From: Straminergon stramineum
Lineage: Eukaryota > Streptophyta > Bryopsida > Hypnales > Calliergonaceae
Reading direction: 5' to 3'
Length of the DNA stretch: 64,000 nucleotides
NCBI GenBank assembly: GCA_963920665.1
Contig: OY987269.1
Span: 22,322,501-22,386,500, forward strand
Shown here piece after piece: positions 1-12,035 of this stretch. Every line of letters starts with the position of its first letter. Position 1 is the stretch's first letter. Under the pieces are notes generated by a model, which was not told the DNA's origin, did not search any database, and saw only the letters and a list, made by a program, of their open reading frames with translations. Position numbers and translations under genes: made by a program.

Positions 1-539
1 TCCATTTCAAACCCTGGCTAGGGACAGTCTTAAGAAGAGGGGTGGAATTAGAGCAGACTATTATATGTCTTTCAGCTACTGAATGTTTACTACTGTTATT
101 AAAAAGATCAAAATCACTTGTGGCTGGTTGGCTTGTACTTTTCCCTTGCAATGAATTCTCATTTTCTATGTGTCAAAAAAAAGAATTTTGGATCTTGTCC
201 CCCATTTCTTTATATTAATTTAGATGTATTTACATACATTTTATTTCTATAAGTCATAAACTCTCCAAGAAGTTTATCTTTCTTTCTAGAGAGTAAACTT
301 TATTAACCTTGGGCGGATGATGCCTTAGTCATAGGTACCTCTCAAAATTGATTCATTTTTTAACCAATAGGTTCATTTTTTGTTTCTACAATAATAGAAA
401 AAACCATCCATTAGACACTTTGTGTCTTCATCATTGATTTAGGGTTAACTGAAGGAATGCCTCAACATTACTTATATGAATGGAATGAATCCAATCATTC
501 CACTTAAACAAAATAAAAAATTTAAAATCAAGTTTTCTT

Positions 540-750
540 GGGGGGGGGAGGTTGTCAGCACTCACTTGTTTTTTTGGTTTGGATGGCATAACTTTTGCTC
601 TTTGGAATTGATTGAAAACTAATTATTCTTAAAAAGCTAATTAGTTTTCTTATTTAAAGAAAGTTTCAAAAAGTTATACCAAAAATAGAGATCATAGAAA
701 CCGCCCAAATTAAACTTCAAGAGTTGCCTAAGGAATCTTTTGTACTTCAA
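540..750 (-). repeat. L-type half of a TTAA-family element, degenerate
   Basis: Reads, reversed, like the L end of 32646-33566 (GATTAGCTTCATG-like, GAACAAAAGTTATGCC-like). It is preceded by a G9 tract (about 540-548). The same arrangement is at 31420-31648 in block B, so this fragment predates the duplication. Confidence 0.65.
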
Positions 751-927
751 GTGTTGAATCATAATATTTACCTCAATTTCATCAAATTTGTCATTATAAA
801 AGTGTATGTTGTTTATGAATTATTAGTATGAATGCATGAGAAGTCATCTAGGCAAAAATTCATCCCAATGCACTCTATTCATCATCTTTAATATAGATCT
901 TAGAGAGATTAGGGCCTTAAAAGTTAG

Positions 928-1778
928 TCCTTATATTTTGAAGACTTTCTTTTTGTCAAAAAATGTTCAAACTTGCCATTTCTAATGCATAGTGTCCAAA
1001 CTCAAAAATAATTTCTTTTTGCATACATAACTATAGGATCTTGCAATATACTATTGAGGGAATGTACATTAGAAATTCAAAAACTTTGACAATTTAGATT
1101 GCAAGATATTTGAGTTCAAAGTAAAGGAAATATAGTTTTTTTGCAAACTATTTTTGAAGACTTTGAATTCTCTTGACTTTAAAATTCTATATTTCAGATT
1201 TTCATTTTAGAAATTTTTTCACAAAGAATTTAGGTGAATGTCGAAAAACCCCATAAATTTTCATACTTTAAGAAAAAATTTAGTACAACCAAATATGAGA
1301 TAGAGGGAAAAATTGAATTGTTGATAGCTCCAAGATGGAATTGAAACACCCTAATCCTAATGGTGAACAATCAAACTAAACACTCGAGCAACTTTTTTTT
1401 TTGAAGAATATCAAAGTTTAATTCAAAAACAGATTCAATATGTATTTTTTTCAAGAAGATTCTAAGAGTGCCTACAAATGGAACAAATGAAATCTTTCCA
1501 TATAGAACAATTATTACCTACTAAAAACATATTTAAAAAAAAATATTTCAATTTTTTATGGGGTCTTTTACTTGCCCCATTTTAGTTATTTTGAGCTTTA
1601 AGTAGCATAACTTTTGCTCCCATACATTGATTGAAATAAAAAATAATATTTTCAAAAAGCTTATATGTTTTTTTGTGTTGAAAAAAAGTTTCAAAACTAA
1701 GCCAGAAATTGAGATTACAATCATAAGCTTGCCCGAACTATCAAGTGTTCCTAGAGGGTACACTAGGACATTGTAGGA
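928..1778 (-). mobile_element. TTAA-family element, L-R type, about 851 bp
   Basis: Flanked by TTAG (924-927, a decayed TTAA) and TTAA (1779-1782). Contains the R module in reverse (AACTTGCCATTTCTAATGCA, GGATCTTGCAATATAC), the central body and the L module in reverse. Block B has the same insertion but internally deleted (31810-32032), so it predates the duplication. Confidence 0.65.
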
Positions 1779-2590
1779 TTAACTCTTCAAGGTCATTCAT
1801 GTGTAGAAGCCCAAAACTACTTCAAAATACTAGTCTCTAAAGCATGGCTAAAATTTTCATCTCCATTCTTTTTAAAAAATATAATTGTAGGATCCTTTAA
1901 TCTTTATTTAACCCCTAAAGGACCAAATGGTGTTTTTTGGCAACATAGCAATTTGGGGCAGCTCATTACGAATGAAATTTTTAATTATATTTAAAAAAAA
2001 ATTCACACAGAATGTACCCAAGGAATAGCTTTAAGGCCCATAGAATTTCGTAACTTTTGAATACATGGTTAAAAAGTTATTCTATGATATGTAGTTTTCA
2101 TTGTTGGGCAAAAAGCTTGGGCATCAAAAAAAACTTCTTTAAAACGACTTTGTTGTAAAACAAGAATGGTGCAACCGCAAGGCTCTGTCCCATTCATAAC
2201 AGTAACAAACTCATACATACCTATAATAGAATAAAAATTTGAAGAAAATTTAATTTAAATTTTGTATTATTTATAATAAATAGTTTTATACCATGTTTCA
2301 AATGTTACAATTAGTCCTCTAAATTATACATGATATATATAATATATAGGGAAGCTGAATGTATTCTTACACATTTAATCCTTTGATGTGCCAACATCCA
2401 TATAATAGACGATGAACAGATTGTAAGCCTTCTCTTCACTACATTCCATACAATTTTTCATCCATTCAAATTTTCCTTCGTTCTTGTGTTAGTTGACTAC
2501 CATTTGTACGGTATGGATTTTCAAAATAAGATATTGTGATTTTTTTTAAATGAAAAAATTGGTTTATATCAAGTTTCATTCTTAGTTTAA

Positions 2591-3153
2591 CCCCTAAACA
2601 ACCAACCATCTAGAAAGTGAAAGATGTACATAATCAAACATAGTTTTCTCATCTGTCATTGACTTTTTGAAGTGTGGATTTTTAATATATATTATATGGG
2701 AAGTTAGCTTCATACATGTGTAATCCAATTAGAAAGGGGATGATTTGTGAAATTTTTATGCCTCATTTCATGTAGTGATTCATCCAAAATTTTGAAGATT
2801 TCAATGAAAAAGTGCTCTTATAAAAGTGAACTCATAAAATTAAACAACCAAAAAATCTCAAAAAATCACAATACTTAGAGTGTTCCATTTCAAGAAATCA
2901 CAACAAATTTCATATATAAATTGTGAATATTTTACTTGTAATCAAATTACAAAATAATTTTGAATTTCAAGTTTCAAATTTTATACAAAAATATTGGTGA
3001 CAACAATTATAGATCTAACCGTATGGATAGAATCTGAAATTCATAATGTAAAACCTTTATTATACAACAAGTTCAAAATATCCCTCTTAGTTACATTTTA
3101 TAAGACATCTTTGAAATTCTCCAAATTTGGAGAAGGGTGAGGGTGTTTAGGGG
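2591..3153 (-). mobile_element. 563-bp TTAA-flanked element, second subfamily
   Basis: Ends CCCCTAAACAACC and GGTGTTTAGGGG, flanked by TTAA at 2587-2590 and 3154-3157. Its reverse complement resembles 22458-23027 along most of its length (CTCCAAA block near one end, GCAAGTAAAATATT block inside). No ORF. Confidence 0.75.
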
Positions 3154-3157
3154 TTAA

Positions 3158-5109
3158 AAAGTGAGACTATAACAATGATTTTCCAAAATAAGTAAAATCA
3201 AATAATAAATATTATACCATCTCATAGTGCACATTCTTCCAAATTCTTTATAAATATTTTTAATAAAAAATTGTTAATTTGGGACTTTCAATTGAATTTC
3301 AAAAGATAACCTTGCAAAATGAATTAAAAACTATGAATATTTTTTAGATAAATCCAACCATATAGATGTGATCTACAAATTGAGATTGACAACTTTTCAT
3401 TATATATCTACATTTTTGTGATTCATCAAACATTTTAGAACACATCTTTGAAATAGGTGGTGGATGTGGACGTTAAGGAGTTAAGACTTTGAGGAGCTAT
3501 AAGCTATTCATTTGATCATCTTTTTCTATAATAATTGAACCACAATGGAGGTTGGTGAATTGGCCTTGATAGATATCCAATTTATGGATTTCCAAAATAC
3601 AAATTTTTCCACAAATTGTACAAATATACCTACAAATGTCTAACATGAAAGAGTTAGTTTGAAAAAACAGGATGAAAAAAGTATCTTGAACCATAACTCA
3701 ATTAAGACCTAAAAAATGTACACATGACCTACTAAGAAATGAAATGCTCCCCAAATTGAATTTTGTCCAAATAAAAATTCACAACAACCAAGCTATCTTC
3801 ATCGAGTATGAGGTGATATCAAGCTTAGCAAAATACAATCAAACAATCATAAGAACAATTTTCAATTGTGTGGATTGTTTACCTCCTCTTGATTTGCACC
3901 TTTGACAATTGGTAATATTCACTAACCCCACGTTTGTAGGCATGATCTTCTAAGAATCACAATCCTATGCAAATAGTTTCCTCTACTTTAGATGGTCACA
4001 GAGAGAGACTTTGCCACACTTTGCATCATGGAGTCAAAGACCCTTTGTGTATCTTTTCCAGACAACTCTACCCTCACTTGCATCTGCACCACAATCCAAC
4101 CTTGTAATCAATATTGGTAAACAACCTTGAACCCAAGTTGAAACTACGGAGTACAAAAATCAACACATTATACAAATTTAACGTGCTTTAGTATGCTTAT
4201 TCCAAATCAAGAGAACTGATAAAAAAAAGTAATTCTTACTCGAAGCCTATGGTCTCAAGGAGGTTGAGCTTTGATGCAATCATCCTTGATCAACGACAAT
4301 GAGTTGTTGCTAGAGAGTGGAGTTGCACCATGACAACAAACATGTTTTGAGGAAAGTACATGCAACACTCATAGGCATAGAAGACGATACCATGACATGA
4401 ACTATGAGCTAGAGGTGAGAACAACATATTGCTATTAAATATAATTGAGAACTAAACCTTTATTGTACCTTTTGAAATCAAGTATGAGACCTTAGAATAA
4501 AATAGAGGGTTTGTGTAAAGAATAACAAGTGATGGCTTTCCAACACTAGAGATTAAACCCTAAAGGATCAAGAACTTATGGTTTCAATATGACAAATTCA
4601 TATTGTGAATTAAATAATCATAGCACCCAAATCAGGAATTTTGCATTGTTGGTAAAAAACAAATAAATTTGAACAAAAGGAAGTCCACATCCTACCTACT
4701 CAAAACTGCTAGAAAAAATAAAAAATAAAAATAAAACATGAGACCCAATTTAGGCTTCTTAGGTTAACCATGCTCACAAACAAAACCAAAACTAGAATCT
4801 GCTTGGTAGGAATGGACACCAAAATTTGTACATTGAACATTTGAGAACATTTATATTCGTACCTAACAACACAAGGTTGGATTGGTCCTCGTTTGGGTAG
4901 TACACAACTTTGACGTTGGACCCTACTAACAACATAGATCATATAACGGTACAAACCATCTCATAAGGTGATGTATATATAATTGCTAAGTGAGGTAAAA
5001 AAAACCATGTGCACCAATTAATTTAGGTTGTAAGTACATTGGTTGCCTTGAATCTTCATGACATGATCAATTCAAATCATTTCACATAGCTACAAAACCT
5101 TGAATGAAG
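3158..5109. other. AT-rich filler inside the 3.7-kb insertion
   Basis: No gene recognised. 3160-3490 resembles further degenerate copies of the 563-bp subfamily. From 3700 the composition is slightly richer, with minus-strand ORFs of 65 and 81 codons that match nothing I know. Confidence 0.4.
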
Positions 5110-5560
5110 GACATGATTTATTGCCCTAAATCAACCAATAGGACCAATAGTTTTGTACCTCAAAATCGGAGTTCTAAAGAGCAATGATGAAGCTCCTCTG
5201 CACTTGCTCTCCGCAATTGCAATACTCGAACTCGTTCCCTTACTACCGCGACATTTGACACACAACAATGTCCACACTACTCTTTGCAAAAAAAAATTAT
5301 CAACAAATAGCCATCCACTCCCACTAGAAAAATGCAGTGATGAAAATGATGAAGATAGAGCTGACGGTGACTCTAAACCCTGCCACCAAGTTGTCAAATG
5401 CACGAAGCTCAAAGCTCTAGAAGTGGAGCAGACCAACAACAGGAAGGAGAAGAAACAAATTAGGCAAAGATAGGAGGAGCCATGGCTGCTATGGCCTCTA
5501 TCCTCGAAAAGTGACGACAGGGGCGGGGTAGGAAAAACGTGCAGGAGAACTAACTTAGGG
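5110..5560. other. GC-richer gene-like stretch with overlapping sense and antisense ORFs
   Basis: ORFs of 106 codons (5153-5473, +) and 102 codons (5131-5439, -) overlap. The plus frame ends in a basic tail (KEKKQIRQR); neither product is recognised. AAACCCTAA-type leader sequence near 5555, read on the minus strand, would suit a 5' region pointing left. It may be a captured gene piece or the decayed coding end of the 3.7-kb element. Confidence 0.3.
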
Positions 5561-5684
5561 TTTAAGTTGCATCATTGTCGTGAGAAATTGTTTTAGAGAT
5601 TGTTGGTGGTGTACAAGAGAAGAGCGAGACAAAGGTGGCATTGCAAGTTGGACTTTTGGAGTGAGGAGGACATATAGGATTGAC

Positions 5685-5790
5685 CCTAATCTACCCAATT
5701 GCCCCCTTCCCCAATTAGACCCCTTATCTAGTTGAACCTCCCCCAATCGGACCCCCTGCCCAAGCAGACCTCCCTCCTGGACCAATCATT
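5685..5790. repeat. Minisatellite of CCAATTGGACCCC-like units
   Basis: About six degenerate units of 15-18 bp alternating CCCAATT/CAATCG-like and GACCCCCT/GACCTCC-like blocks. No coding sense. Confidence 0.55.
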
Positions 5791-6594
5791 GGACCTCCAA
5801 TCGTGCAGTGTGAATACAGTTGTAGATAAGATTGGGACTTTCACATGCCAAAGTCGATGTGGAATAGTCGATGCGGAGTTGTTGCCATAGTCTCTGTCCA
5901 AACAGAGCCAATAAAAATTTGAAATTGGTTTTCTAGATTTATATATATATGGAAAGTCTTGAATTATTCCATTTTGATTTATGAGATGAAAGTTATGAGG
6001 AGTTTTAGTTGTGGGTAGCTTGTAGGTAGTTACGGAATCTCCACTCCACCCTAAAATAAACTTCGAAGATCTTTATTTAACTCAATTTTCAATATTTAAA
6101 AAAAAATTGAAATATTAGGTGTAGATTGCTTATAACAACATTACAACCATTAATATAAGCATTTTTAAATTCCATAAATAAATTGTTAACAATTGAATAA
6201 TTTAAAATTATTCTCTATTTTTTTCTACTTACTATTTTTTCCTATACAATTCTAAATGATCTAAAAATTTTCAAGCATTTATCCAACTTGCCTTGAAGAA
6301 TGAATCCAAAGAGTTACAACCATTTTGGACATTTTGTCATAATGATTTGACCTTGTGAAGTGCAGCTACCTGGATTTTCGCATGGCAAAAAAAGGGATTT
6401 TTGTCACTTCAAATGCTAATATCTTGCAATCTACAAGTCGGACATTTCTGAAATAATTTCCACATCTTCTCAAACTAGTGTACTGCAAGATACTATGGTT
6501 ACACATGTCCAAAAATGTGTGTTTTTTCAAAATTTGATACTTGTACTAGAAATAGCAATTTTTGAGTGCTTTTGGTGAAACCTGTAGGGGTTAA

Positions 6595-7390
6595 CTTGTT
6601 AGAGTACACCCTCATAAAATTTCAAAATATGAAATCCTACCAATTACAAGATCATGATTCTTGGATTTCAAAAAGAAGTTGTTTTCAATTTTTTCCAAAT
6701 GGTTAGATTCCATCTTTCACAAATTTTACCCCCAAATGTGTAGATCTTGCAACTTGCAACACTTCAAATTATATTGAAGAAATAAGTTGGGGATGCATAT
6801 ATAAAAAAAATTTAATCATATTCCTACATAAACAAATAGTAAGTAGAAAGAAGTAGAGAATGATTCAAAATAATAAATTGTTAAGAACTTTGTTATAGAA
6901 TTGAAAAATCCCAATTCCAATGGTGATAATGTTGTAATAAAAAATCTAGTTCCTATGATTTTCTTTTTTTCCAAAAATATTGAAAATTGAATTAAATAAA
7001 GCACTTCAAAGTTTATTTTAGAGTAGAGATTCTATAACTACCCACAAACTAAAACTCCTCATAACTTTCATCTCATTAAGCAAAATGAAAATGATTCAAA
7101 GCTTTCCATGTAATTATGTACAAATCTAGAAAAACATTTTCAAATTTTTTCTTTATTAAAAAAGCAAGTTTTTTTAACAGCCCAGATTGCTAGGGTTGAG
7201 AAGAAAACTACATATTATACAATATCTTTTGAACATGTATTCAAAAGATATGAAATTTGTTGGGCCTTAAAGCTACTCCTCGAGCACATGTTGTGTGAAA
7301 AATTCAAAGAAAAAAAAAGAAAAATTTCATTCTCAATGAGCTGCCCAAATTTTCTATATTGCCTACAAAACATTGATTGGTCCACTAAGA
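6595..7390 (+). repeat. Block A backbone with an M-type TTAA-family half
   Basis: 6800-7390 resembles the M half of the 0.92-kb elements (GTAAGTAGAAAGAAGTAGAG, CAATGAGCTGCCCAAATTTT) and ends at a decayed TGGTCC..AGTTAA terminus. It is shared with block B (32161-32641 plus 33571-33885), so it is older than the duplication. TTAA at 7076-7079 is the empty site for 32646-33566. Confidence 0.6.
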
Positions 7391-7561
7391 GTTAAATGAA
7401 GCGGATACTCAGTAACAAAAGCATGAAGTGGCAAGGTCACACTGAATGCTATAAACAACACAACTTATGATACAAATTTATTTGGCATGTATAGAAGTGA
7501 TGTCTCACTTTGGATGGGCACTCATGGAAATATAATGGATTCTCGTGTTCTGTGACCGGTA

Positions 7562-7887
7562 AGGTAGGAGGTCCATGAAACGCTCATCTAAGAGCTGAAA
7601 CCGGAATTTGTGGAGGTAAAACTTCTTGAAATATTTTCCAGTAAATTTTCCTTGAAAGATGAATAGAATTGGCATCTAATCCAAGTCGTTTCATATTTTT
7701 TGGAGTTCTGTAGAATTAGTTCTGAATTTTTGAAGTTGAAATGGCACAGGGCTCTAAAATTGCCCACCTCTGTAAATGTAGACTATTTGTACATCATTGG
7801 AACAATGAAAAAGTAGCATGTTCAAATACTGTACATTTACAGAGGTGGGCGATTTTAGAGCCTGTGCACTTTCAGAACCTCTTACCT
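7562..7887. mobile_element. 326-bp MITE, AGGTAGGAGGTCC ends, TA target
   Basis: Flanked by TA at 7560-7561 and 7888-7889. Block B shows the empty site (gtgaccagTAAcaacc near 34050). Besides the terminal repeat, a second inverted pair lies inside: CACCTCTGTAAATGTA and TACATTTACAGAGGTG, so half the element can fold on itself. No ORF. Related copies lie at 20107, 44972, 58950, 61820 and 63957. Confidence 0.85.
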
Positions 7888-7995
7888 TAGCAACCATTGT
7901 ACAGTACAAGCCAAAATGAGTACCTTTGAGGGACTGCAACTTGGAAATTGAAGGTCCTGAGGCAAGAGAGCTTGCGGAGCCATGTTAGCCCTTAC

Positions 7996-8271
7996 CATTA
8001 CAAAAAATTTCGACCCTAGAAGAGGCCGCGACTTTGCTGCCGCAGTGGTGCAATTAGGGAAAAAATATTTTTTTCAAAAAAATTTAATTAATTAAAAAAC
8101 TTTTTTTTTCAGAAATGACCTGGCACTAGTGCGACCACATTGGATATGGCGATTTTCCAATTTTTTTTTTCAGTGTCTCTTTTATTTTATTTTTTTTGAA
8201 AAATATTTTCTGTACTGGCACCGCGCTGTGCTGCGAAATGGCCCCTTTCAGTGTCGAAATTTTTTCTAATG
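7996..8271. mobile_element. 276-bp MITE with CATTAC ends and no target duplication
   Basis: The termini CATTACAAAAAATTTCGAC and GTCGAAATTTTTTCTAATG are inverted repeats that continue into an AGAAGAGGCC/GGCCCCTTTC stretch. Block B has the unoccupied sequence (cTTACCTTGGTGAG near 34152), which equals the two flanks joined with nothing added or lost. The interior is GC-rich near the ends and T-rich in the middle; no ORF. Confidence 0.8.
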
Positions 8272-8551
8272 CTTGGTGAGAACAACAATGCATATGTTAC
8301 GTAAGTTATCATCATGCTGAAGCAAACTCATACCGAAAGGCCTTGTCAGAAACAATCAATTTATTCAAGTTACAATTGACGGGGTGCTGACAAATAAAAA
8401 TATTGCTCAGGTCACCTGAAATATGTCAACAATACTGAATGCAATACCCAACTCTAATGGAACTTGATACTATTCCTTCGAGACTTGCACCACAATAGAG
8501 TTGATTGTAATGTTTGTCTTACGTTATAGGTAGGTTTAACTAATGATAGTA

Positions 8552-8633
8552 CTCCCTTTGTCTCAAAAAGAAATCCATAGTTTTTAGTGGAAAATTGTGG
8601 GAGTAGCACAAATTTATTTTGAAACAAAGGGAG
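8552..8633. mobile_element. 82-bp Stowaway-like MITE
   Basis: CTCCCTTTGTCTCAAAAAG and TTTGAAACAAAGGGAG are inverted ends flanked by TA (8550-8551, 8634-8635). These ends are the hallmark of Stowaway elements of land plants. Confidence 0.85.
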
Positions 8634-8639
8634 TACAAA

Positions 8640-11286
8640 AGATACACAACACCAAACTCAATCACACCCAAGTTTTGGTACTCCAAGGAGTTTCATCTTG
8701 GTTTTTTTTCAAACTCCAGTTCCTAGGCCTACAATGCACATATTTTACAATTAATTCTAATAATAGGATAAACATCATGTGGTATTCTAGTGATACCATA
8801 CATGTAGGTTGGTTTTGTAAATAATTAGGGAAAATGTGGAAGATGTCTGAAATTTTTTTTAAATGGTACAATTGCTCTTGAAAATCTAAAAAAATTCATT
8901 GTTTCTAATTCTGAATATTAAAAAATTATCCTTGAGAAACTTTTGAAAAAAGAATATGTTTAAGCATGAATAGAAAGAATCAATCCAAAATTAGGAGGAG
9001 AACAATGTCAAAAGCCAAGAAATCTAAATTGATGTGCTGAACTATTTGAATTCTAAAATTAAATTATTTTGGCACCAATGTACCGAATCAGACCTAAACG
9101 TATGGTATGCAAGCTACATACATTTAGCAATATTATTGGATTTTTCTATCTTATAGGATATCCCCCAATTATATGAACTTTGTCAACTAATAAAATTTCT
9201 TATTGAGAAATGAGACTATTATCCCCCCAAAGAGTAGATCCATTAAAGAATAGCCAAATTTCATATCTAAGATAAATTTTCCTTTTTGAATTATATTCGA
9301 ATTATCAATTTTATATTTTTATTACATGACACTATGAATTGTCAATCATTATGAAAAATTTCACTTTGTTTCATGAAAAAATGTCATAGTTCTAATTTTG
9401 TGACGAAATGTAAAAATAAATTTATAAAATATAGCAAAATGTCCAATTAATTTGAATTTTTTCAAGAAGAACAAATAGCAATAGAGATTGGTGGGAAAAT
9501 TTTCAATTATTTTTATTTATTTTTTATACCCAAAATACCCGTGGAATTGACCTTCGAGTCAAATTTCACTATGAAGCTAAATTTATTCTATTATATAATT
9601 GATATAGACAATTTTAATGTTTTTCATGGGTGAAAAAGTGTGTTTTCCCCAGACACTGATTTTTTTCAAAAATTTTGATGGAAAGAAAATAATTGCAAGT
9701 TTTAAAGTAAAAGGTGGAAATAAAATTATATCAATTAGAATATATATTCAAATAATCTGGAATTTTTACCATAAATGAAGTTCAAAATGAAAAAAAAAAT
9801 TTGAATTTGAATTTGAAAAAGAATTGAGGAAAATAAAATTCGAATGAAAAACATTGAATATGTTATAATATGGATTTAGACTCTTGGAGCTTGCAATTGC
9901 AATAATTCTTTCAATTTTTCAATTTTTTCAAAATTTTAAAATGGGATAGAAATCAACTTGTCAAGCTTCATTTTTTTGTTTAGAACACACACTAATAATG
10001 GATATTTTGAAAGTTACAATCAGGGGTTACCAAAGCGCATCTATGTTCTAGATGCATGGACTTCAAAAGGTAAAAGGTAAAAGTGAATTGACATATTGCA
10101 AAATTTAAAGCAAGATTGACACTTTAGATCCCAAAGTAGTCCAAAGAAGTAGATGATACATAATTTTTAATATATACATGATGTTTGTTTAGATCTCAAA
10201 CTCTATACAATTGGGATGGATGTTAGAAATGTTGCATTGCATCAAATGGTATAAGGGTCTTTGCATTCTAAGTTCCAAAAGATTTTCAAATACAATAATA
10301 TACATTAGAAATACATCATAAAAATATGTTATTGTATACTAAGACATGATACTATTCTATTGTTTATTAACAATGTATGTAAAGACAACATTCATGTTTT
10401 GTTCTTTGAAAATCATAAAGTTGTCATGTGGCAATTAGGATTGACCTTTTGATCTGGTAGTAAGTACATTAATTAGGGTTTGATGCTTGTGTAATATATT
10501 TTCTAAATTATATTTGTATTGCATTTTCTAATTAACTTTGAAATTCAACATATTTTAAGAAAAGTTTGTCTACAAGCTTGCAATGTGTCAATGAAAAGGT
10601 TAGAATGTTTAATTTCATGTCTAAGTTTGCAACATTGAAGGAAACAATTTTTTTATCTCTACATAGTTGGGTACATGACCAAATTACAAAGTAAAGAACA
10701 AACTATCTAATCTTATGCCTTGCAATACACTAAATCTATTGCACAATGCATCATTGAATGCACCAAATTCAACACACAATAAAACTAGAAAATGCACTTA
10801 CACTTTCTATATATGGATTCGATGTATATAATTACATAGATACTTCTATATGTCCATAAGAACAATGCTTTACAAGTAGATACATGTTTCAAAAACTCTT
10901 TGGGATTTAAAGGGTGAAGATATAGTGATTCTATTTGTGACACTATGCATTAATAGTATATATTTCAATTTCAAAATTACATATGTCTTATATAGATCAT
11001 TAGAAAAAAAAATGGGGCCTCAAGAGGCCAATTTGACTTTGGACCAACAATGCAAATTCTAGGGGAAAAAAATTAAATAAAACAAAAATTTCAAAAAAAA
11101 TTATTTCCTCTTTTCGTTGTCTCTGCATTGTTGGCCATTAATAGTTAAATGGCTCTTATGAGGTCCCAAATTTTTTCTTAATCGACATAGTAACTATAAA
11201 ATGGCACAAATAGTCATATGGCAAATAGGGCCTCTTCTCTTTATTATTTTTGTAGTCCAATGGTCTTTGCTAACTTTGAAGATCAA
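8640..11286. other. Block A backbone, no gene seen
   Basis: AT-rich DNA paired with 34900-38120 of block B. Short ORFs do not survive in the other copy. TTAA at 11178-11181 is the empty site for 38122-39037. Confidence 0.6.
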
Positions 11287-12035
11287 CCTCTAAAGAGTTT
11301 TGACAATATTTTCACTAAAAATGTTCTAGAATTGCCATGTCTAGTACAAGTACCAAATTCAAAAGAAAAAAATATTTTTGGACACATGTAAACATAGGAT
11401 CTTGTCTTGCACTGATTTGAAAATATGTGGAAAAAATTTCAGAAATTTCCCCCATGTAATTGCAAGATATTCACTTTTGAAGTCACCAAAATTCTCTTTT
11501 TGGCCCTACGAAAAAAACCAGACAACTGCTCTTCACAAGGTCTCATTTGTATGAAAAAATGTCCAAAATGGTGGTGCACCTATGAATTCATTCTTCAAGG
11601 CAAGTTGTCTAGATGCTTAAAAAAATTCAAATCATTTGGAATTGTACAACATATAGGGAATAAATAGTAAGCAGAAAGAAGTAGAAAATGATTCAAAATA
11701 CTTAAATGTTAAGAATTTAGTTATGAAATTGAAAAATGCCAATCCCAATGGTTATAATGCTGTAATAAACTATCTACATCCTATGATTTTTTTTTCAAAA
11801 CATATTGAAAATTGAGTTCACTAAAGAACTTCAAAGTTTATTTTAGAGTAGGTAATCCATAACTCCCTGCAAACTAAACTCCTCGTAACTTTCAACTCAT
11901 TAATCAAAATGGAATGATTCATAGCTTTTCACGTATATATAATCTTGGAAAACCAATTTCAAATTTTTGTTTATGCAAAAAGTGATTTTTTAATCTGACT
12001 GGGCTGTCCAAGTTGAGAAAAATCTACATATTGTA

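Larger units (their letters stand above)
2181..5909. mobile_element. 3.7-kb insertion with short GGCTCTGT ends, inside the TTAA element
   Basis: It interrupts the M-R element between 2180 and 5910. It starts GGCTCTGT and ends ACAGAGCC, an 8-bp inverted repeat; a target duplication is not clear. It contains another TTAA element (2591-3153), AT-rich filler, a GC-richer gene-like stretch and a CCAATTGGACCCC-type minisatellite. The superfamily is not identified. Confidence 0.55.
1912..6590 (+). mobile_element. 4.7-kb TTAA-flanked element (M-R type) carrying nested insertions
   Basis: Begins CCCCTAAAGGACCA and ends CCTGTAGGGG between TTAA at 1908-1911 and TTAA at 6591-6594. Block B has the empty site with a single TTAA at 32157-32160 (cttcagTTAActtgttag), which proves insertion after the duplication. 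The outer parts (1912-2180 and 5910-6590) align to the two halves of the 0.92-kb M-R elements at 45881-46802 and 11287-15751. The middle 3.7 kb is a further insertion. No transposase is visible. Confidence 0.85.

Noticed and set aside
1908..1911. TA rather than TTAA as the target of the CCCCT-ended family
   Set aside because: All three empty sites contain TTAA and both flanks keep all four bases, so TTAA is the simpler reading, though TA with one extra symmetric base pair at each end cannot be excluded from the sequence alone.
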